Origin: Parabacteroides sp. PFB2-10
GTDB lineage: Bacteria > Bacteroidota > Bacteroidia > Bacteroidales > Tannerellaceae
Assembly (NCBI RefSeq): GCF_029893085.1
Contig: NZ_JARXWI010000006.1
Span: forward strand, 124,001 to 188,000
Direction of reading: 5' to 3'
Length of the DNA stretch: 64,000 bases
This document shows, in pieces, positions 45,512 to 54,932 of this stretch (position 1 is its first letter; the number at the start of each line of letters is the position of its first letter). Made by a program: the position numbers and the translations under genes. Under the pieces are notes generated by a model that worked only from the letters and a program-made list of their open reading frames with translations, did no database searches and was not told the DNA's origin.

Positions 45512-47959
45512 ATGAAACGACGAATAAACATATTCATATACCTGATAGCGGGACTCTTATTGACCTCCTGTTATAACGAGACGTGGATCCCCACCGACAA
45601 GACGCCGTCTTTAGGCGATGATATGGCCGGATTGGAGATTCGCCTCGCCAGTGTACGCACGCGTGCCGACGAACTCTTCCGGATATTGGATGGCGAGACC
45701 TCGATTCGTTCGGTTGCCTGCTTCGTGCGCACCCGCGACCAGGGCAAGGTGGGCGATCAGCACTACAAAAAGGGCGGATTCTACACCTTCCTGATTACCG
45801 ACGACAACAACGAGATCACCTTCAACGAAGAGGACGGTACCTATTCGATCTCCCTGCAGATCAAAAGCCAGAGCTTCGCCGGCAAGAGCGAGGTGGCATT
45901 ATTGGCCAACTACCGGGAGAACGGACTCACCGACGCAGTGAGCCGGGTAACTCAATGGGACGACCTGTTTGATCTCACCTCCGTTCCCCTCACCGATAAA
46001 GGCATTCACCCGCCCCTGTTGATGCTGGGGCATAAGGAGGTGGCGCTTACCCAATCGACCTATGTGAAGGAAGAGATCCGACTTATCCGTCTGGTGGCAC
46101 GCATCGACATTGTCAACAAAGCGGCCAACGCACCGGAGAAACCTTTTCTCCTGAAATCGGCTACCCTGATCAATCCCAAAACCTATACTTATATAGTAGA
46201 AGGAAACGAAGAGGCTTTTAATATTCCTGTCCGGCCAGCGGAAAACGACACGCTCGTCTGCAACGACGACCTCCGTATCGACGGGCTCTATGCCTACGAG
46301 GCGGCCAACGACGGCTCGGTACCCCATACCGCTTTGCAGATCGACGGCCTGTTCGACGGAGAACCCTATACGAAACGCATCGAACTGATGCGCGACGGAC
46401 AGATGATCCCGCTGACACGCAATACCCGTTACCAGCTTCTGCTTCAGCTAACCGAAGAGGGAACCGATATCGACTGGTCGGTTGCCGTCAGTGAATGGTC
46501 GGAAGGCATCACCATCCCCGTTACACCTACCTTCAAACGTCCCGAATACGACGATGTAGCCTTTAAGAACGAAGAGGGAGAGACCGAAACGCAAAGCTTC
46601 TGGGATGAAGAAACACAAACAGCCCACCTCGACAACCTCGAAGAGGGCTATACGATCACCTTTGTGGTGCATAATATACAGGAGACGGAACCCGAAGTGA
46701 TTCTGCTCAATGGAAACTGGGAAGACCTGGGACTGGCCACCCCCGAAGCGCGTGCCCGTTTCATCAGTAAGATAGGCATGGTGATCGAAGAAGGCGAAAT
46801 CATGGAATTATATGAGATCACCTTCCCGCAAAAACCAATCGACGAGTTCGAGATAGAGATACGCATCGAGAACGCCGCCAAGCCGGAACTCTACAACACA
46901 CTCCGCCTGCTTTTCGCTCCCGATTACAGTTGTGAGCTCGAAGAGTTGCATTTTGTCAACGCCGCCGGCGACGATGTCAGCCTCAACACCTGGAATCCGA
47001 CCGCGCATACCTGCCTGATCGACCATGTGGGTCCCGGTTATGCCATCTGGTTCAGGGTACGCTCGATCCAGGGCACCGACTACTACCTCAATATCTCCCT
47101 CGAAGATATGGCAGGTCTGGGTATCGCCTCGATCGATGAGATGGTCTATAAGTATAAGACAGAGAAAGAGGGCATATACACCCTCGAATACTACGCGGTG
47201 GTCTTCCGACAGCCGCCCGTCGGCGATATCAAAGCGGAGCTTCGCATGTATAATTCGGTCAACCCCGATTTCTATACCTATCTCCGCTTAGATGCCAACC
47301 ATATCGTCTACCCCGGTACCAATACGCGTGCCGTGCGTATCGGCAACCTCTACTGGGCGCCGGTCAACGTAGGGCAGACCCTGCTCGAGGCCTCAACGCC
47401 ATCGACCGCCTCCACCGGCCATTACTTCCAGTGGGGTCGCACGAAGGCGTTCACGCAAAACCCCGAACCGGCGCGTGTCCGGGGACCTGTCAGCCTGTTG
47501 GCCGCCCTGTCGGGCACCAACCGCGACCAGTTTGTCTATGGCGTATCGACGGCATACGACTGGCTCAATACAAACAGCAATGAGCAATACGCCCGCAATC
47601 TCCTGTGGAGTACGCCGGCTAATACCCCCTGCCCCGAAGGTTGGCGCTTGCCGACGGTGGCTGAACTGATCGCATTCCGCGACAGCCGCAACGGCACAGT
47701 CACCGGCGAGCATGTCAAATCGCGCCGCTATGTGGCGGGCGACGACGGGCAGTGGCTCTATTTCCCCTATATGGGCAGTATCCGGCATAACGACGGCCGC
47801 GCCAACGCGGCGGCTATCTACCGCGATATCGGCCTCTGGGCCGCCGAAGGCACCGGGCAGCAAAAAGGGTATGCCCTGCGCGTCAACAGTGACCTCAGCA
47901 TCACCGTCACCGCCGAATATCCGGCAACGGGGTATGGGGTGCGATGCGTGAGGAAATGA
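45512..47959 (+). CDS. Fimbrillin-like lipoprotein with C-terminal FISUMP domain (paralog 1)
   Basis: 815 residues from the ATG at 45512, with GGGAGGCG just before it. Lipoprotein signal ending LLLTSC; then ASVRTRADELF, an RTR-A-D site like the Arg-cleavage site of type V pilins. A fimbrillin-like region follows (LRLVARIDI-like IRLIRLVARIDIVNKAANAP), then two Ig-like repeats each with W, AHxxxLDxL and EDxxGLA/I motifs (about 345-605), and a FISUMP domain (AVRIGNLYWAPVNVG ... ASTGHYFQWGR ... STPANTPCPEGWRLPT ... GYGVRCVRK). Likely an accessory or tip subunit. G+C is much higher than in the polysaccharide locus. Confidence 0.85.
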   Translation: MKRRINIFIYLIAGLLLTSCYNETWIPTDKTPSLGDDMAGLEIRLASVRTRADELFRILDGETSIRSVACFVRTRDQGKVGDQHYKKGGFYTFLITDDNNEITFNEEDGTYSISLQIKSQSFAGKSEVALLANYRENGLTDAVSRVTQWDDLFDLTSVPLTDKGIHPPLLMLGHKEVALTQSTYVKEEIRLIRLVARIDIVNKAANAPEKPFLLKSATLINPKTYTYIVEGNEEAFNIPVRPAENDTLVCNDDLRIDGLYAYEAANDGSVPHTALQIDGLFDGEPYTKRIELMRDGQMIPLTRNTRYQLLLQLTEEGTDIDWSVAVSEWSEGITIPVTPTFKRPEYDDVAFKNEEGETETQSFWDEETQTAHLDNLEEGYTITFVVHNIQETEPEVILLNGNWEDLGLATPEARARFISKIGMVIEEGEIMELYEITFPQKPIDEFEIEIRIENAAKPELYNTLRLLFAPDYSCELEELHFVNAAGDDVSLNTWNPTAHTCLIDHVGPGYAIWFRVRSIQGTDYYLNISLEDMAGLGIASIDEMVYKYKTEKEGIYTLEYYAVVFRQPPVGDIKAELRMYNSVNPDFYTYLRLDANHIVYPGTNTRAVRIGNLYWAPVNVGQTLLEASTPSTASTGHYFQWGRTKAFTQNPEPARVRGPVSLLAALSGTNRDQFVYGVSTAYDWLNTNSNEQYARNLLWSTPANTPCPEGWRLPTVAELIAFRDSRNGTVTGEHVKSRRYVAGDDGQWLYFPYMGSIRHNDGRANAAAIYRDIGLWAAEGTGQQKGYALRVNSDLSITVTAEYPATGYGVRCVRK

Positions 47960-47990
47960 TGAATGAAGAATGAAGAATGATGAATCGAAG

Positions 47991-48295
47991 ATCGCTTAGC
48001 CGAAGGCGTAAAGCAATTTCCCTAATCCAGTTCCCCTCCTTAGCTCCCACCACCCCGCCCTGCGGGCACCCCTCCTCGGGCAGGAGGGGAATTGGGGGGA
48101 CCGTTGCTTGCAACGGTGGGGTGGTGGGAGAGAATAGTTGCTCTGAAAACCCTGAAAGGGGTTGAATGTGGATAACCCCGGGTGCAACCCGGGGTGGAGA
48201 AACACTCTCTCAGGCGAGCCCCGTAGGGGTTCAATATAGTATGATATAGATTAAGTATATAGACAATCATTTAATTAAAAACAAAAAGAAAAGAG
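47991..48295. repeat. 300-bp leader repeat, copy 1
   Basis: Starts ATCGCTTAGCCGAAGGCGTA, includes CCACCCCGCCCTGCGGGC, a GTTGC/GCAAC hairpin, AACCCCGGGTGCAACCCGGGGT, AGCCCCGTAGGGGTT and TATAGTATGATATAGATTAA, and runs up to the next start codon. Copy 2 at 54633-54932 is nearly the same, in the same orientation. No TAnnTTTG box is visible in it. Confidence 0.9.
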
Positions 48296-50752
48296 ATGAA
48301 AAATTATTTAGTATTATTTATGGTACTGATGGGAGTGATCTTGTCCTCCTGCCAGGAAGATCCGTATGAACGGGGAGGGGTAAACCCATACAACCCGGCC
48401 GACGGGGAGGTGGCTGCCCTGACATTGCGTGTCGGATCGCTCCGTACGCGCGCCGATCAGGTAGAGGTGTTGCCGGGCGAGGCCGAGATGAAGTCGGTGG
48501 CCTGCTTCGTACGCACCAAAGACTTTGGCAAACCGGGCGATGCGGGCTATAAGCAAGGCGCCTTCCTGGCCTATTTTCTTACCGAAGCCGCTGATATCAA
48601 AGAGGTGAGCACAGGCAACTTTGAAGTCAATCTCAAGGTGCAAAGCCCCAGTGTGGCGGGCAAGACCGATGTGGCGGTGTTTACCAACTACAAAGAGAAC
48701 GGCTTGGAAACGGCTCTACAAGGCGTTGAGCAATGGGACGACCTCTTTAACCTGGTGACGACAACCGCCACCGCGACCGGCCTTCGCACGCCGCTTATGA
48801 TGTTTGGCTATAAAGAGGTGACCCTCTCGTACACCATTCCCGCGACCGAGACCATCACCCTGCAACGCGTGGTGGCGCGCTTCGATATCGAAAACAAAGC
48901 CGCCGACGCCCCGAAGAAACCCTTCCTGTTGAAGTCGGTCGAGGTGATCAACCCCAAGAGCTACGCCTACCTGATCCCGGGCAACGAAGAGGCCTTCGAT
49001 ATTCCGGTACTCACGACCGGCTTTAATAAGGTGGATTGCAGCGATAACAAAACAATCAAAGGCATCTATACCTACGAAGCCGCCAACGACGGATCGGTGG
49101 CGCATACCGCGCTATTGGTGCGGGGCACGCTCGACGGCCAGCCCTATAGTAAACGGATCGACCTGATGCAAGACGGTGAGATTATCCCGCTGGTACGCAA
49201 CACCCGTTACCTGATCACCCTCACCCCGACACCCGACGGCAGTGGCATCGATTGGTCGTTTACGATCGACGACTGGTCGGAAGGCACCCTGATTCCGGTG
49301 AACCCCACCTATCAGAAACCGGTGACCAGTAATATGACCTTCGAAGATGCTTCAGGTAAGGCGATACCCGCCAATAGCTGGAATGACGCCACGAAAGCCT
49401 GCCTCTTGGGTGCGATCAGTGCCGGCGATAAGATCAAGTTCACGGTCGAGAACCTGCAAGACACCCGCGCGGTTCTCTCCTTTGTCAATGGCGATTGGGA
49501 AGACCTGGGCATCACTACCGAAGAGGGCAAGGAAGCTTTTATTCAAAAGACCGACTCCACCGTTGCCACTCGCGCGATGATCCGGGAGCAATACGAAATC
49601 ACCTTCCCGGCCATGCCTACCACCCACTTTGATATGGAGGTACGTATCGAAAACAGAACCAAACCGGGTTATTACGAAAGCTTCCACCTGATCTTCCTGC
49701 CCGAGTTCGACTGTATGGTGGAAGAACCGAAGATGATCAATGCCTCGGGCACCCATATTGTGGCAGGCTGGAGTCAATCAACCAAATCGTTCCTGTTGGA
49801 ACACCAGCAGGCGAATACCAAGATCACCTTTAAGGTCAAAACCTTCCATAGCTCGCAGGCCACCTTAACCGCCGTGACCGGTAGCCTGGCCGACCTGGGC
49901 ATTACCGAAAAGGATATCAAAAAGACCGACAGCGTTCCGGAAGGCAATTATGTGGTTGAAACCTATGAGGTGCTCTTCCCAACCATGATTGTTAAAAACG
50001 GGAAAGCCAAGGTAACCATTGCCAATACCATTAAACCCGAAAAGGGAGATGAGTTCTACCTGGATGGCATGGGTATATATCCCGGCGTGAATATACGTGC
50101 CGTGCGCATCGGTAATCTCCTTTGGGCACCGGTTAATGTAGGTGCCAGCAGTGTGGATAATACCAACCCGACTACCGCTTCGACCGGTTACTATTACCAA
50201 TGGGGACGGAATACCAAGTTTACACAGAATCCGGCGCCGAGTAAAGCACAAGGGGGACAGCATGGAAATATAGCCTTAAGTACCGCGGATGGGAATTCGA
50301 TTTTTTACTATGAAGGGGGCTCTGATCAGCCATATTACGACTGGTTACGGAATAATGCCTCCGAGCAGGCTACCCGCAATGCCCGTTGGAGTACCCCGGC
50401 CAATACCCCTTGTCCCACCGGCTGGCGCCTGCCGACCAAAGCGGAAGCCGATCAGTTTAAAACGGCAAGGAACGGCTTTGCCGTTCGGGAAGAGAAACAA
50501 AAACGCTGGAAGATCACTGGGGATGATGGGCAAGCCTTATACTTTCCACAGACAGGGGATATTGGTTTTAGTGGCGGATCTGTCTCGGCAGCCGCTTCTA
50601 ATGCGAATTGTTATCTATGGATCTCGGATAATTATGTGCATGCCTCCCACGGTTACGCCTATATGATTCAGATCAACGGTAGCAATGCTGTATCGAGCAC
50701 CAGTAACTGGAGGGCTTACGGTTATCCTATTCGGTGTGTCAAATCAATCTAA
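48296..50752 (+). CDS. Fimbrillin-like lipoprotein with C-terminal FISUMP domain (paralog 2)
   Basis: 818 residues, a close paralog of the preceding gene over its whole length. Lipobox VILSSC, then GSLRTRADQVE with the RTR-A-D processing site; TLQRVVARFDIENKAADAPKKPF; two Ig-like repeats (NSWNDATKACLLG..., AGWSQSTKSFLLEH...); and the FISUMP end AVRIGNLLWAPVNVG ... GYYYQWGRNTKF ... WSTPANTPCPTGWRLPTKAE ... GYPIRCVKSI. Probably surface exposed and part of a fimbrial structure. Confidence 0.85.
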   Translation: MKNYLVLFMVLMGVILSSCQEDPYERGGVNPYNPADGEVAALTLRVGSLRTRADQVEVLPGEAEMKSVACFVRTKDFGKPGDAGYKQGAFLAYFLTEAADIKEVSTGNFEVNLKVQSPSVAGKTDVAVFTNYKENGLETALQGVEQWDDLFNLVTTTATATGLRTPLMMFGYKEVTLSYTIPATETITLQRVVARFDIENKAADAPKKPFLLKSVEVINPKSYAYLIPGNEEAFDIPVLTTGFNKVDCSDNKTIKGIYTYEAANDGSVAHTALLVRGTLDGQPYSKRIDLMQDGEIIPLVRNTRYLITLTPTPDGSGIDWSFTIDDWSEGTLIPVNPTYQKPVTSNMTFEDASGKAIPANSWNDATKACLLGAISAGDKIKFTVENLQDTRAVLSFVNGDWEDLGITTEEGKEAFIQKTDSTVATRAMIREQYEITFPAMPTTHFDMEVRIENRTKPGYYESFHLIFLPEFDCMVEEPKMINASGTHIVAGWSQSTKSFLLEHQQANTKITFKVKTFHSSQATLTAVTGSLADLGITEKDIKKTDSVPEGNYVVETYEVLFPTMIVKNGKAKVTIANTIKPEKGDEFYLDGMGIYPGVNIRAVRIGNLLWAPVNVGASSVDNTNPTTASTGYYYQWGRNTKFTQNPAPSKAQGGQHGNIALSTADGNSIFYYEGGSDQPYYDWLRNNASEQATRNARWSTPANTPCPTGWRLPTKAEADQFKTARNGFAVREEKQKRWKITGDDGQALYFPQTGDIGFSGGSVSAAASNANCYLWISDNYVHASHGYAYMIQINGSNAVSSTSNWRAYGYPIRCVKSI

Positions 50753-50792
50753 ATTAATTGTTAATTATTAATGGTTAATTATTAATTGAAAT

Positions 50793-50841
50793 AACTATCT
50801 AAAGATCCCCTTCTTAGCAAAGAAGGGGAGCCAAGATAGTT
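50793..50841. repeat. GC-rich palindrome (CCCCTTCTT...AAGAAGGGG)
   Basis: AACTATCT / AGATAGTT outer arms around CCCCTTCTT / AAGAAGGGG, between paralogs 2 and 3. It shares its outer arms with the palindrome at 15140-15190. Confidence 0.85.
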
Positions 50842-50887
50842 AAGTAGTATAATACAATAAAGAAACAGTAAACAACAATAAAGCAAA

Positions 50888-53023
50888 ATGAAACATTTCA
50901 TAACATTTACCACCCTCCTGAGCCTGGTGTTCACGCTGTTTTCATGCAGTGAAGTGATTGACGGGCCGGATGTGATCAAGCCGGCGGGTGAAGGCACCGC
51001 CTTACTGACGATGCACGTGGGCGATATCCGCACCCGTGCGGACGGCGACTTTACCGCCGAAGACTCAGAGAAAGAGATTAAGAGCTTAGCCTGCTTTGTG
51101 CAGACCTACGGCGTGGGCAATCCCGATGCGCCGGAGTATAAACCGGGTGCGTTTGGCAAATACTTCTCCACCGAGGAGTTGCGATCGCCGATGGGTATGG
51201 AGGAGGAATTGAAGGCAGTGGGCAACGGCAGCTATAATGTGACCGTGCGCGTACGTAGCGAAGGCTTTAATACCGAAAAAGGATCGGATGTGATCTTTAT
51301 CGCCAACTACCAACACAGCGATCCGGCGATCGACCTGACCGACGAGCTCAAAGCGCTCGAGAGCTGGGAGGCGTTGGAGGCGATGTTGACCAAGAAGGTG
51401 ACGCAGTCGCCGGGCGCCCCTCTGTTGATGTTCGCCCGGAAAAATATCGTATTGACCGAAGGCAAGACGCAGATCTCCACCGCGGAGATGAAACGTATGG
51501 CGGTGCGCCTCGATGTGGAATACATCGAAAAATTGTTGGATCCGGACGATACGAAGAAGTTCAACCTCACCTCGGTGCAGTTGATCCACCCGAAAGGCTA
51601 CTCCTACCTCTTGCCGCATGACGAAGAGGAGGTGGACCAGATCGAGGTGGTCGAATCGTTCCCTGTCGTGGCGCCTGCCACGGCTACGCCCGACGAGATC
51701 AAAAAGATCTATCTCTATCCCGCATCGAACCGGGAAGATAGCGAGCCGACGCGCATCCGCATCAAAGGAACCTATTACAATACGAACCTGCCGATCGACA
51801 AAACGATCGACTTCGTCGCGCCCGACGGCAGCACGCTGCCATTGGTGAACAACACACGCTACTCCCTGCAGCTCTTCCCGCCCGACGATAATATGGAGCT
51901 GACCTGGAAGTTTACCGTGGCCGACTGGAGCGACGGTAGCGTGATCGAGGTAGGCGCGGCACAGGATCCAGTGGAGATCAAAGAGATCGAATTCACACCG
52001 GCGCAGACCACGCGCTGGGACGCCGCCAAACGCGCGTTCGACATCACCGGCCTGGAAGCGGGCGCGGAGATGAAGTTCAGTGTCGAAGGCAATAGCCCGA
52101 CGACCTACGATGTGATGTGTCTATACAACAAAAACGCTTCGTCGGTCGGCATCAGCGACCCGGCGGATCTGCGGTCGATCGTGACGCAGGCAGCCGCCGT
52201 ATCAAACGTAGACCCCGACACGCAGAAGACCACCTTCACCCAGGACTATACCATCGCCATTCCTTCACAGGAGGGCAACGCACAGGTGCCTGTCGAGATC
52301 AAGGTCTATATACGCGACGCGGCCAACTACAACAACGCCGACTCGATTATCTTCACCTCCTTGCCCGACTACAACGGCATCGCCGGCCTCAAACCGGTGA
52401 AGTTCGCCGGACAATACTGGGCACCGGTCAATGTGGGAGCCACCACCACAACCTCCGGCGATAACCTCGCCTTTATGGGTTATGTGTTCCAGTGGGGACG
52501 AAACGACTACCAGTCGGAAACCCTGACCACCGGAGATCATACGGATATCGAAGAGGGACCGGTGAGTTATACGGATGCGACAACGACCTATGCGGATAAA
52601 TTTATTATGAATCCGAAGGCAAACTACGACTGGCTGATTGCCGAAGATGCCTATCTGCCGACCCGCAACCTGTTGTGGAGCAAAACGGTAAACGATAGCC
52701 CCTGTCCGGCAGGATGGCGCGTGCCGCGTGCGGATGAATGGCAAAAGATTATAGACGCGGCCACACCGGGCGTATATGACGCTTCGGGAAAACAGTTTAC
52801 CATCGAAGGCGACGAGACTGGCAAAACACTGCTCTTCCCGCTGGCAGGATTCCGGAATACCGAAGGCGTTTCGACCAATCGAGGCGGCGCTGGTGGCTAC
52901 TGGTCGTCGAGCATCACGGCCAATGGCAAGCCCCGCCGGTTCTATGTCGCGTTAAACGGCACGGCAAGTGTCAATAATGCCAATCCGGTCACAGGCTTCA
53001 GCCTGCGTTGCATACAGGAGTAA
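50888..53023 (+). CDS. Fimbrillin-like lipoprotein with C-terminal FISUMP domain (paralog 3)
   Basis: 711 residues. Lipobox LFSCS; GDIRTRADGDF repeats the RTR-A-D site. The fimbrillin-like core has AEMKRMAVRLDVEYIEKL. Only one Ig-like repeat is seen (TRWDAAKRAFDITGLEAG), which explains why it is about 105 residues shorter than the other two. The FISUMP domain runs KFAGQYWAPVNVGA ... FQWGRNDYQ ... CPAGWRVPRADEW ... GGYWSSSITANG ... GFSLRCIQE. More diverged than paralogs 1 and 2. Confidence 0.84.
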   Translation: MKHFITFTTLLSLVFTLFSCSEVIDGPDVIKPAGEGTALLTMHVGDIRTRADGDFTAEDSEKEIKSLACFVQTYGVGNPDAPEYKPGAFGKYFSTEELRSPMGMEEELKAVGNGSYNVTVRVRSEGFNTEKGSDVIFIANYQHSDPAIDLTDELKALESWEALEAMLTKKVTQSPGAPLLMFARKNIVLTEGKTQISTAEMKRMAVRLDVEYIEKLLDPDDTKKFNLTSVQLIHPKGYSYLLPHDEEEVDQIEVVESFPVVAPATATPDEIKKIYLYPASNREDSEPTRIRIKGTYYNTNLPIDKTIDFVAPDGSTLPLVNNTRYSLQLFPPDDNMELTWKFTVADWSDGSVIEVGAAQDPVEIKEIEFTPAQTTRWDAAKRAFDITGLEAGAEMKFSVEGNSPTTYDVMCLYNKNASSVGISDPADLRSIVTQAAAVSNVDPDTQKTTFTQDYTIAIPSQEGNAQVPVEIKVYIRDAANYNNADSIIFTSLPDYNGIAGLKPVKFAGQYWAPVNVGATTTTSGDNLAFMGYVFQWGRNDYQSETLTTGDHTDIEEGPVSYTDATTTYADKFIMNPKANYDWLIAEDAYLPTRNLLWSKTVNDSPCPAGWRVPRADEWQKIIDAATPGVYDASGKQFTIEGDETGKTLLFPLAGFRNTEGVSTNRGGAGGYWSSSITANGKPRRFYVALNGTASVNNANPVTGFSLRCIQE

Positions 53024-53098
53024 CAAGTCATATCTGAAGCTTTTCGCTATACATATTTTAGTAACAAATGACGTATATGTTTGTAGAAATAAAGTATC

Positions 53099-53298
53099 TA
53101 AAGCTCCCCTTCTTAGAAAAGAAGGGGGGGACCATCGCTTGCGATGGTGGGGTAGTTTGATCTGCATATATACAATTGATGATAGTTGAAAAGGGGAAGA
53201 CTGAAGGAAATATAGAGTATTCATCTATAAAGAATTCAAACTACCCCACCGCTGCGAGCAGCGGTCCCCCCCTTCTTTTCTAAGAAGGGGAGCTTTAG
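53099..53298. repeat. 60-bp inverted repeat with covarying inner hairpins
   Basis: Left arm 53099-53160 and right arm 53235-53298 are reverse complements except for the inner hairpin. The inner stem is ACCATCGCTTGCGATGGT on the left and ACCGCTGCGAGCAGCGGT on the right: different sequence, each still self-complementary. The loop (about 74 bases) has no gene. Part of the 543-base gap 53024-53566. Confidence 0.88.
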
Positions 53299-53368
53299 TT
53301 ACTCATATCTATCTGTAAACGTGTATTGAGAAGAGCCTGAAGAGAGGATTCTCACAAATTTCAGCCCC

Positions 53369-53464
53369 CTGAGAAAAAGTTCTCACCTACGTGAGAAAAA
53401 ATTCTCACCCCTGAAAAAATCGTGAGAAAAAGTTCTCACCGCTGAAAAAAAGGTGAGAAAAATT
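53369..53464. repeat. 31-bp tandem palindrome array before the fimbrial anchor gene
   Basis: Units begin at 53391, 53422 and 53453 (31-base period), with a shortened unit at 53369 and a half unit before it (53347-53354). Each carries GTGAGAAAAAGTTCTCAC or a one-base variant: arms GTGAGAA / TTCTCAC around 4 bases, then CTGAAAAAA. The last unit is cut after its left arm. It lies about 100 bases upstream of the anchor gene start. Confidence 0.9.
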
Positions 53465-53566
53465 GGTTTAGTTTTTTTATTTGGAGAGAGTTATAAGAGC
53501 ATTTTTTGGAATACCGAAGGCGGGAGGGCTTACCGGCCCTGACCGCCGGAGGGATTCCTTCAGATC

Positions 53567-54583
53567 ATGAAAAGAGTGATATACATAGGTGTATACGTAT
53601 GGGTAATAGGGCTATTATGGCTTTTGCCCACATCATGTACTATCGACACAGAGGTGCCGGTCTGCTCTTATAACGTGCAATTGGAATACTGGTACACGCG
53701 CGAATGGACCCGCGAAGAGAATATGGTTTCGAACTATATCTACCGGATCACGGAGTATATATTTGATGAGAACGATATCCTCTATCAGATCGGCGGACTA
53801 CCCGGTCACGCGGGCAAAGGGGCTTATGTATCGACGATGACGTTGCCGGAGGGTCACTATACCGTGGTGGCCTGGGGAAACCTCTCGCGGCTGGATAACG
53901 ATTGGGAACCGCAGGTGGGCATCACCACCCTGCGTGAGGCACGGATACGGCTTGCGTCGTCTTACCGGTCGGAACAGCCGGGCTGGACCTCGCGCACCGA
54001 TGCGGAAGATCCCAATATCGAACCGCTCTATTATGGGTATCAGACCTTCTCGGTCAAAGGAGATAAGGCGCAAACGATTTGCATCGGCATGACCCACGCC
54101 CATCTCTTATTGGAGGTGGTGGTGAAATGGGCGAAGAACGCGCCGGTCAATACGCGCGACTTCAACCTCCGCTTGCGCGATGTGCCGGCGGTGTACGGAT
54201 TCCTTCCGGGGTATACCGAACCGCGGAGTGCGACGTCGACCAACCCGGTGGTTCACCATGTGCCTGAAGTATTGGAAGAGCGCTTCAAGAAAAACTATCG
54301 CTTAGAGGCCAAGATGGATATCGCCCGGTCGCTCAAAGGGGAGTTTATCACCAACCGGTTGACGAACGATTCGCACCCCCTGTTGGGAGTCTATGCCGGT
54401 GAAACCTTATTGACGAAAGAGATCGACCTGGAGAAGTATTTCCGGACGATGCAGTTCGGGCTGAGCCGCAACCTCCGACAGGAGTTTCGCATCCAGGTGA
54501 TGATCTATGAGGATCGGGTGGAGGTGTCACCCTTAGTCTTCTCCGATTGGGAGAATGGGGGGACGATTGGGGGGAACCTTTAA
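53567..54583 (+). CDS. Fimbrial anchor subunit, FimB/Mfa2 family
   Basis: 338 residues. Signal MKRVIYIGVYVWVIGLLWLL with lipobox LPTSC. NYIYRITEYIFDENDILYQI, LPEGHYTVVAWGN and HAHLLLEVVVKW are characteristic of Mfa2/FimB proteins, which cap the base of type V fimbriae in the outer membrane and set their length. Start chosen at 53567 after GGAGGGATTCC. No RTR-A site, as expected for the anchor. It sits between the FISUMP paralogs and the fimbrillin gene. Confidence 0.9.
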   Translation: MKRVIYIGVYVWVIGLLWLLPTSCTIDTEVPVCSYNVQLEYWYTREWTREENMVSNYIYRITEYIFDENDILYQIGGLPGHAGKGAYVSTMTLPEGHYTVVAWGNLSRLDNDWEPQVGITTLREARIRLASSYRSEQPGWTSRTDAEDPNIEPLYYGYQTFSVKGDKAQTICIGMTHAHLLLEVVVKWAKNAPVNTRDFNLRLRDVPAVYGFLPGYTEPRSATSTNPVVHHVPEVLEERFKKNYRLEAKMDIARSLKGEFITNRLTNDSHPLLGVYAGETLLTKEIDLEKYFRTMQFGLSRNLRQEFRIQVMIYEDRVEVSPLVFSDWENGGTIGGNL

Positions 54584-54632
54584 AAAAATGATGAATTATG
54601 AATTATGAATGATGAATTGGAGCGAAGCGGAA

Positions 54633-54932
54633 ATCGCTTAGCCGAAGGCGTAAAGCAATTTCTCTAATCCACTTCCCCTCCTTAGCTCCCACCACCCCGC
54701 CCTGCGGGCACCCCTCTTCAGGCAGGATGGGAATTGGGGGGGCGTTGTTTGCAACGGTGGGGTGTGGGAGATAATAGTCGCTCTGAGAACCCCGAAAGGG
54801 GTTGCATGTGGATAACCCCGGGTGCAACCCGGGGTGGAGAGACACTCTCACAACCGAGCCCCGTAGGGGTTCAATATAGTATGATATAGATTAAGTATAT
54901 AGACAACAAATTAATTTAAAAACAAAAAGAAA
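54633..54932. repeat. 300-bp leader repeat, copy 2
   Basis: Nearly the same as 47991-48295, including the AACCCCGGGTGCAACCCGGG hairpin, the CCCCGTAGGGG hairpin, TATAGTATGATATAGATTAA and the A-rich stretch up to the ATG. Differences are scattered substitutions and small indels, for example in the GTTGTTTGCAAC hairpin. Direct orientation, 6.6 kb apart. Confidence 0.9.

Noticed and set aside
53099-53298. Invertible promoter switch
   Set aside because: The 74-base loop holds no promoter consensus, the arms differ in the inner stem, and no invertase gene is nearby. It fits the general palindrome family better.
53369-53464. Possible CRISPR array
   Set aside because: The 31-base units are adjacent and almost fully identical with no unique spacers, and no cas gene is present.
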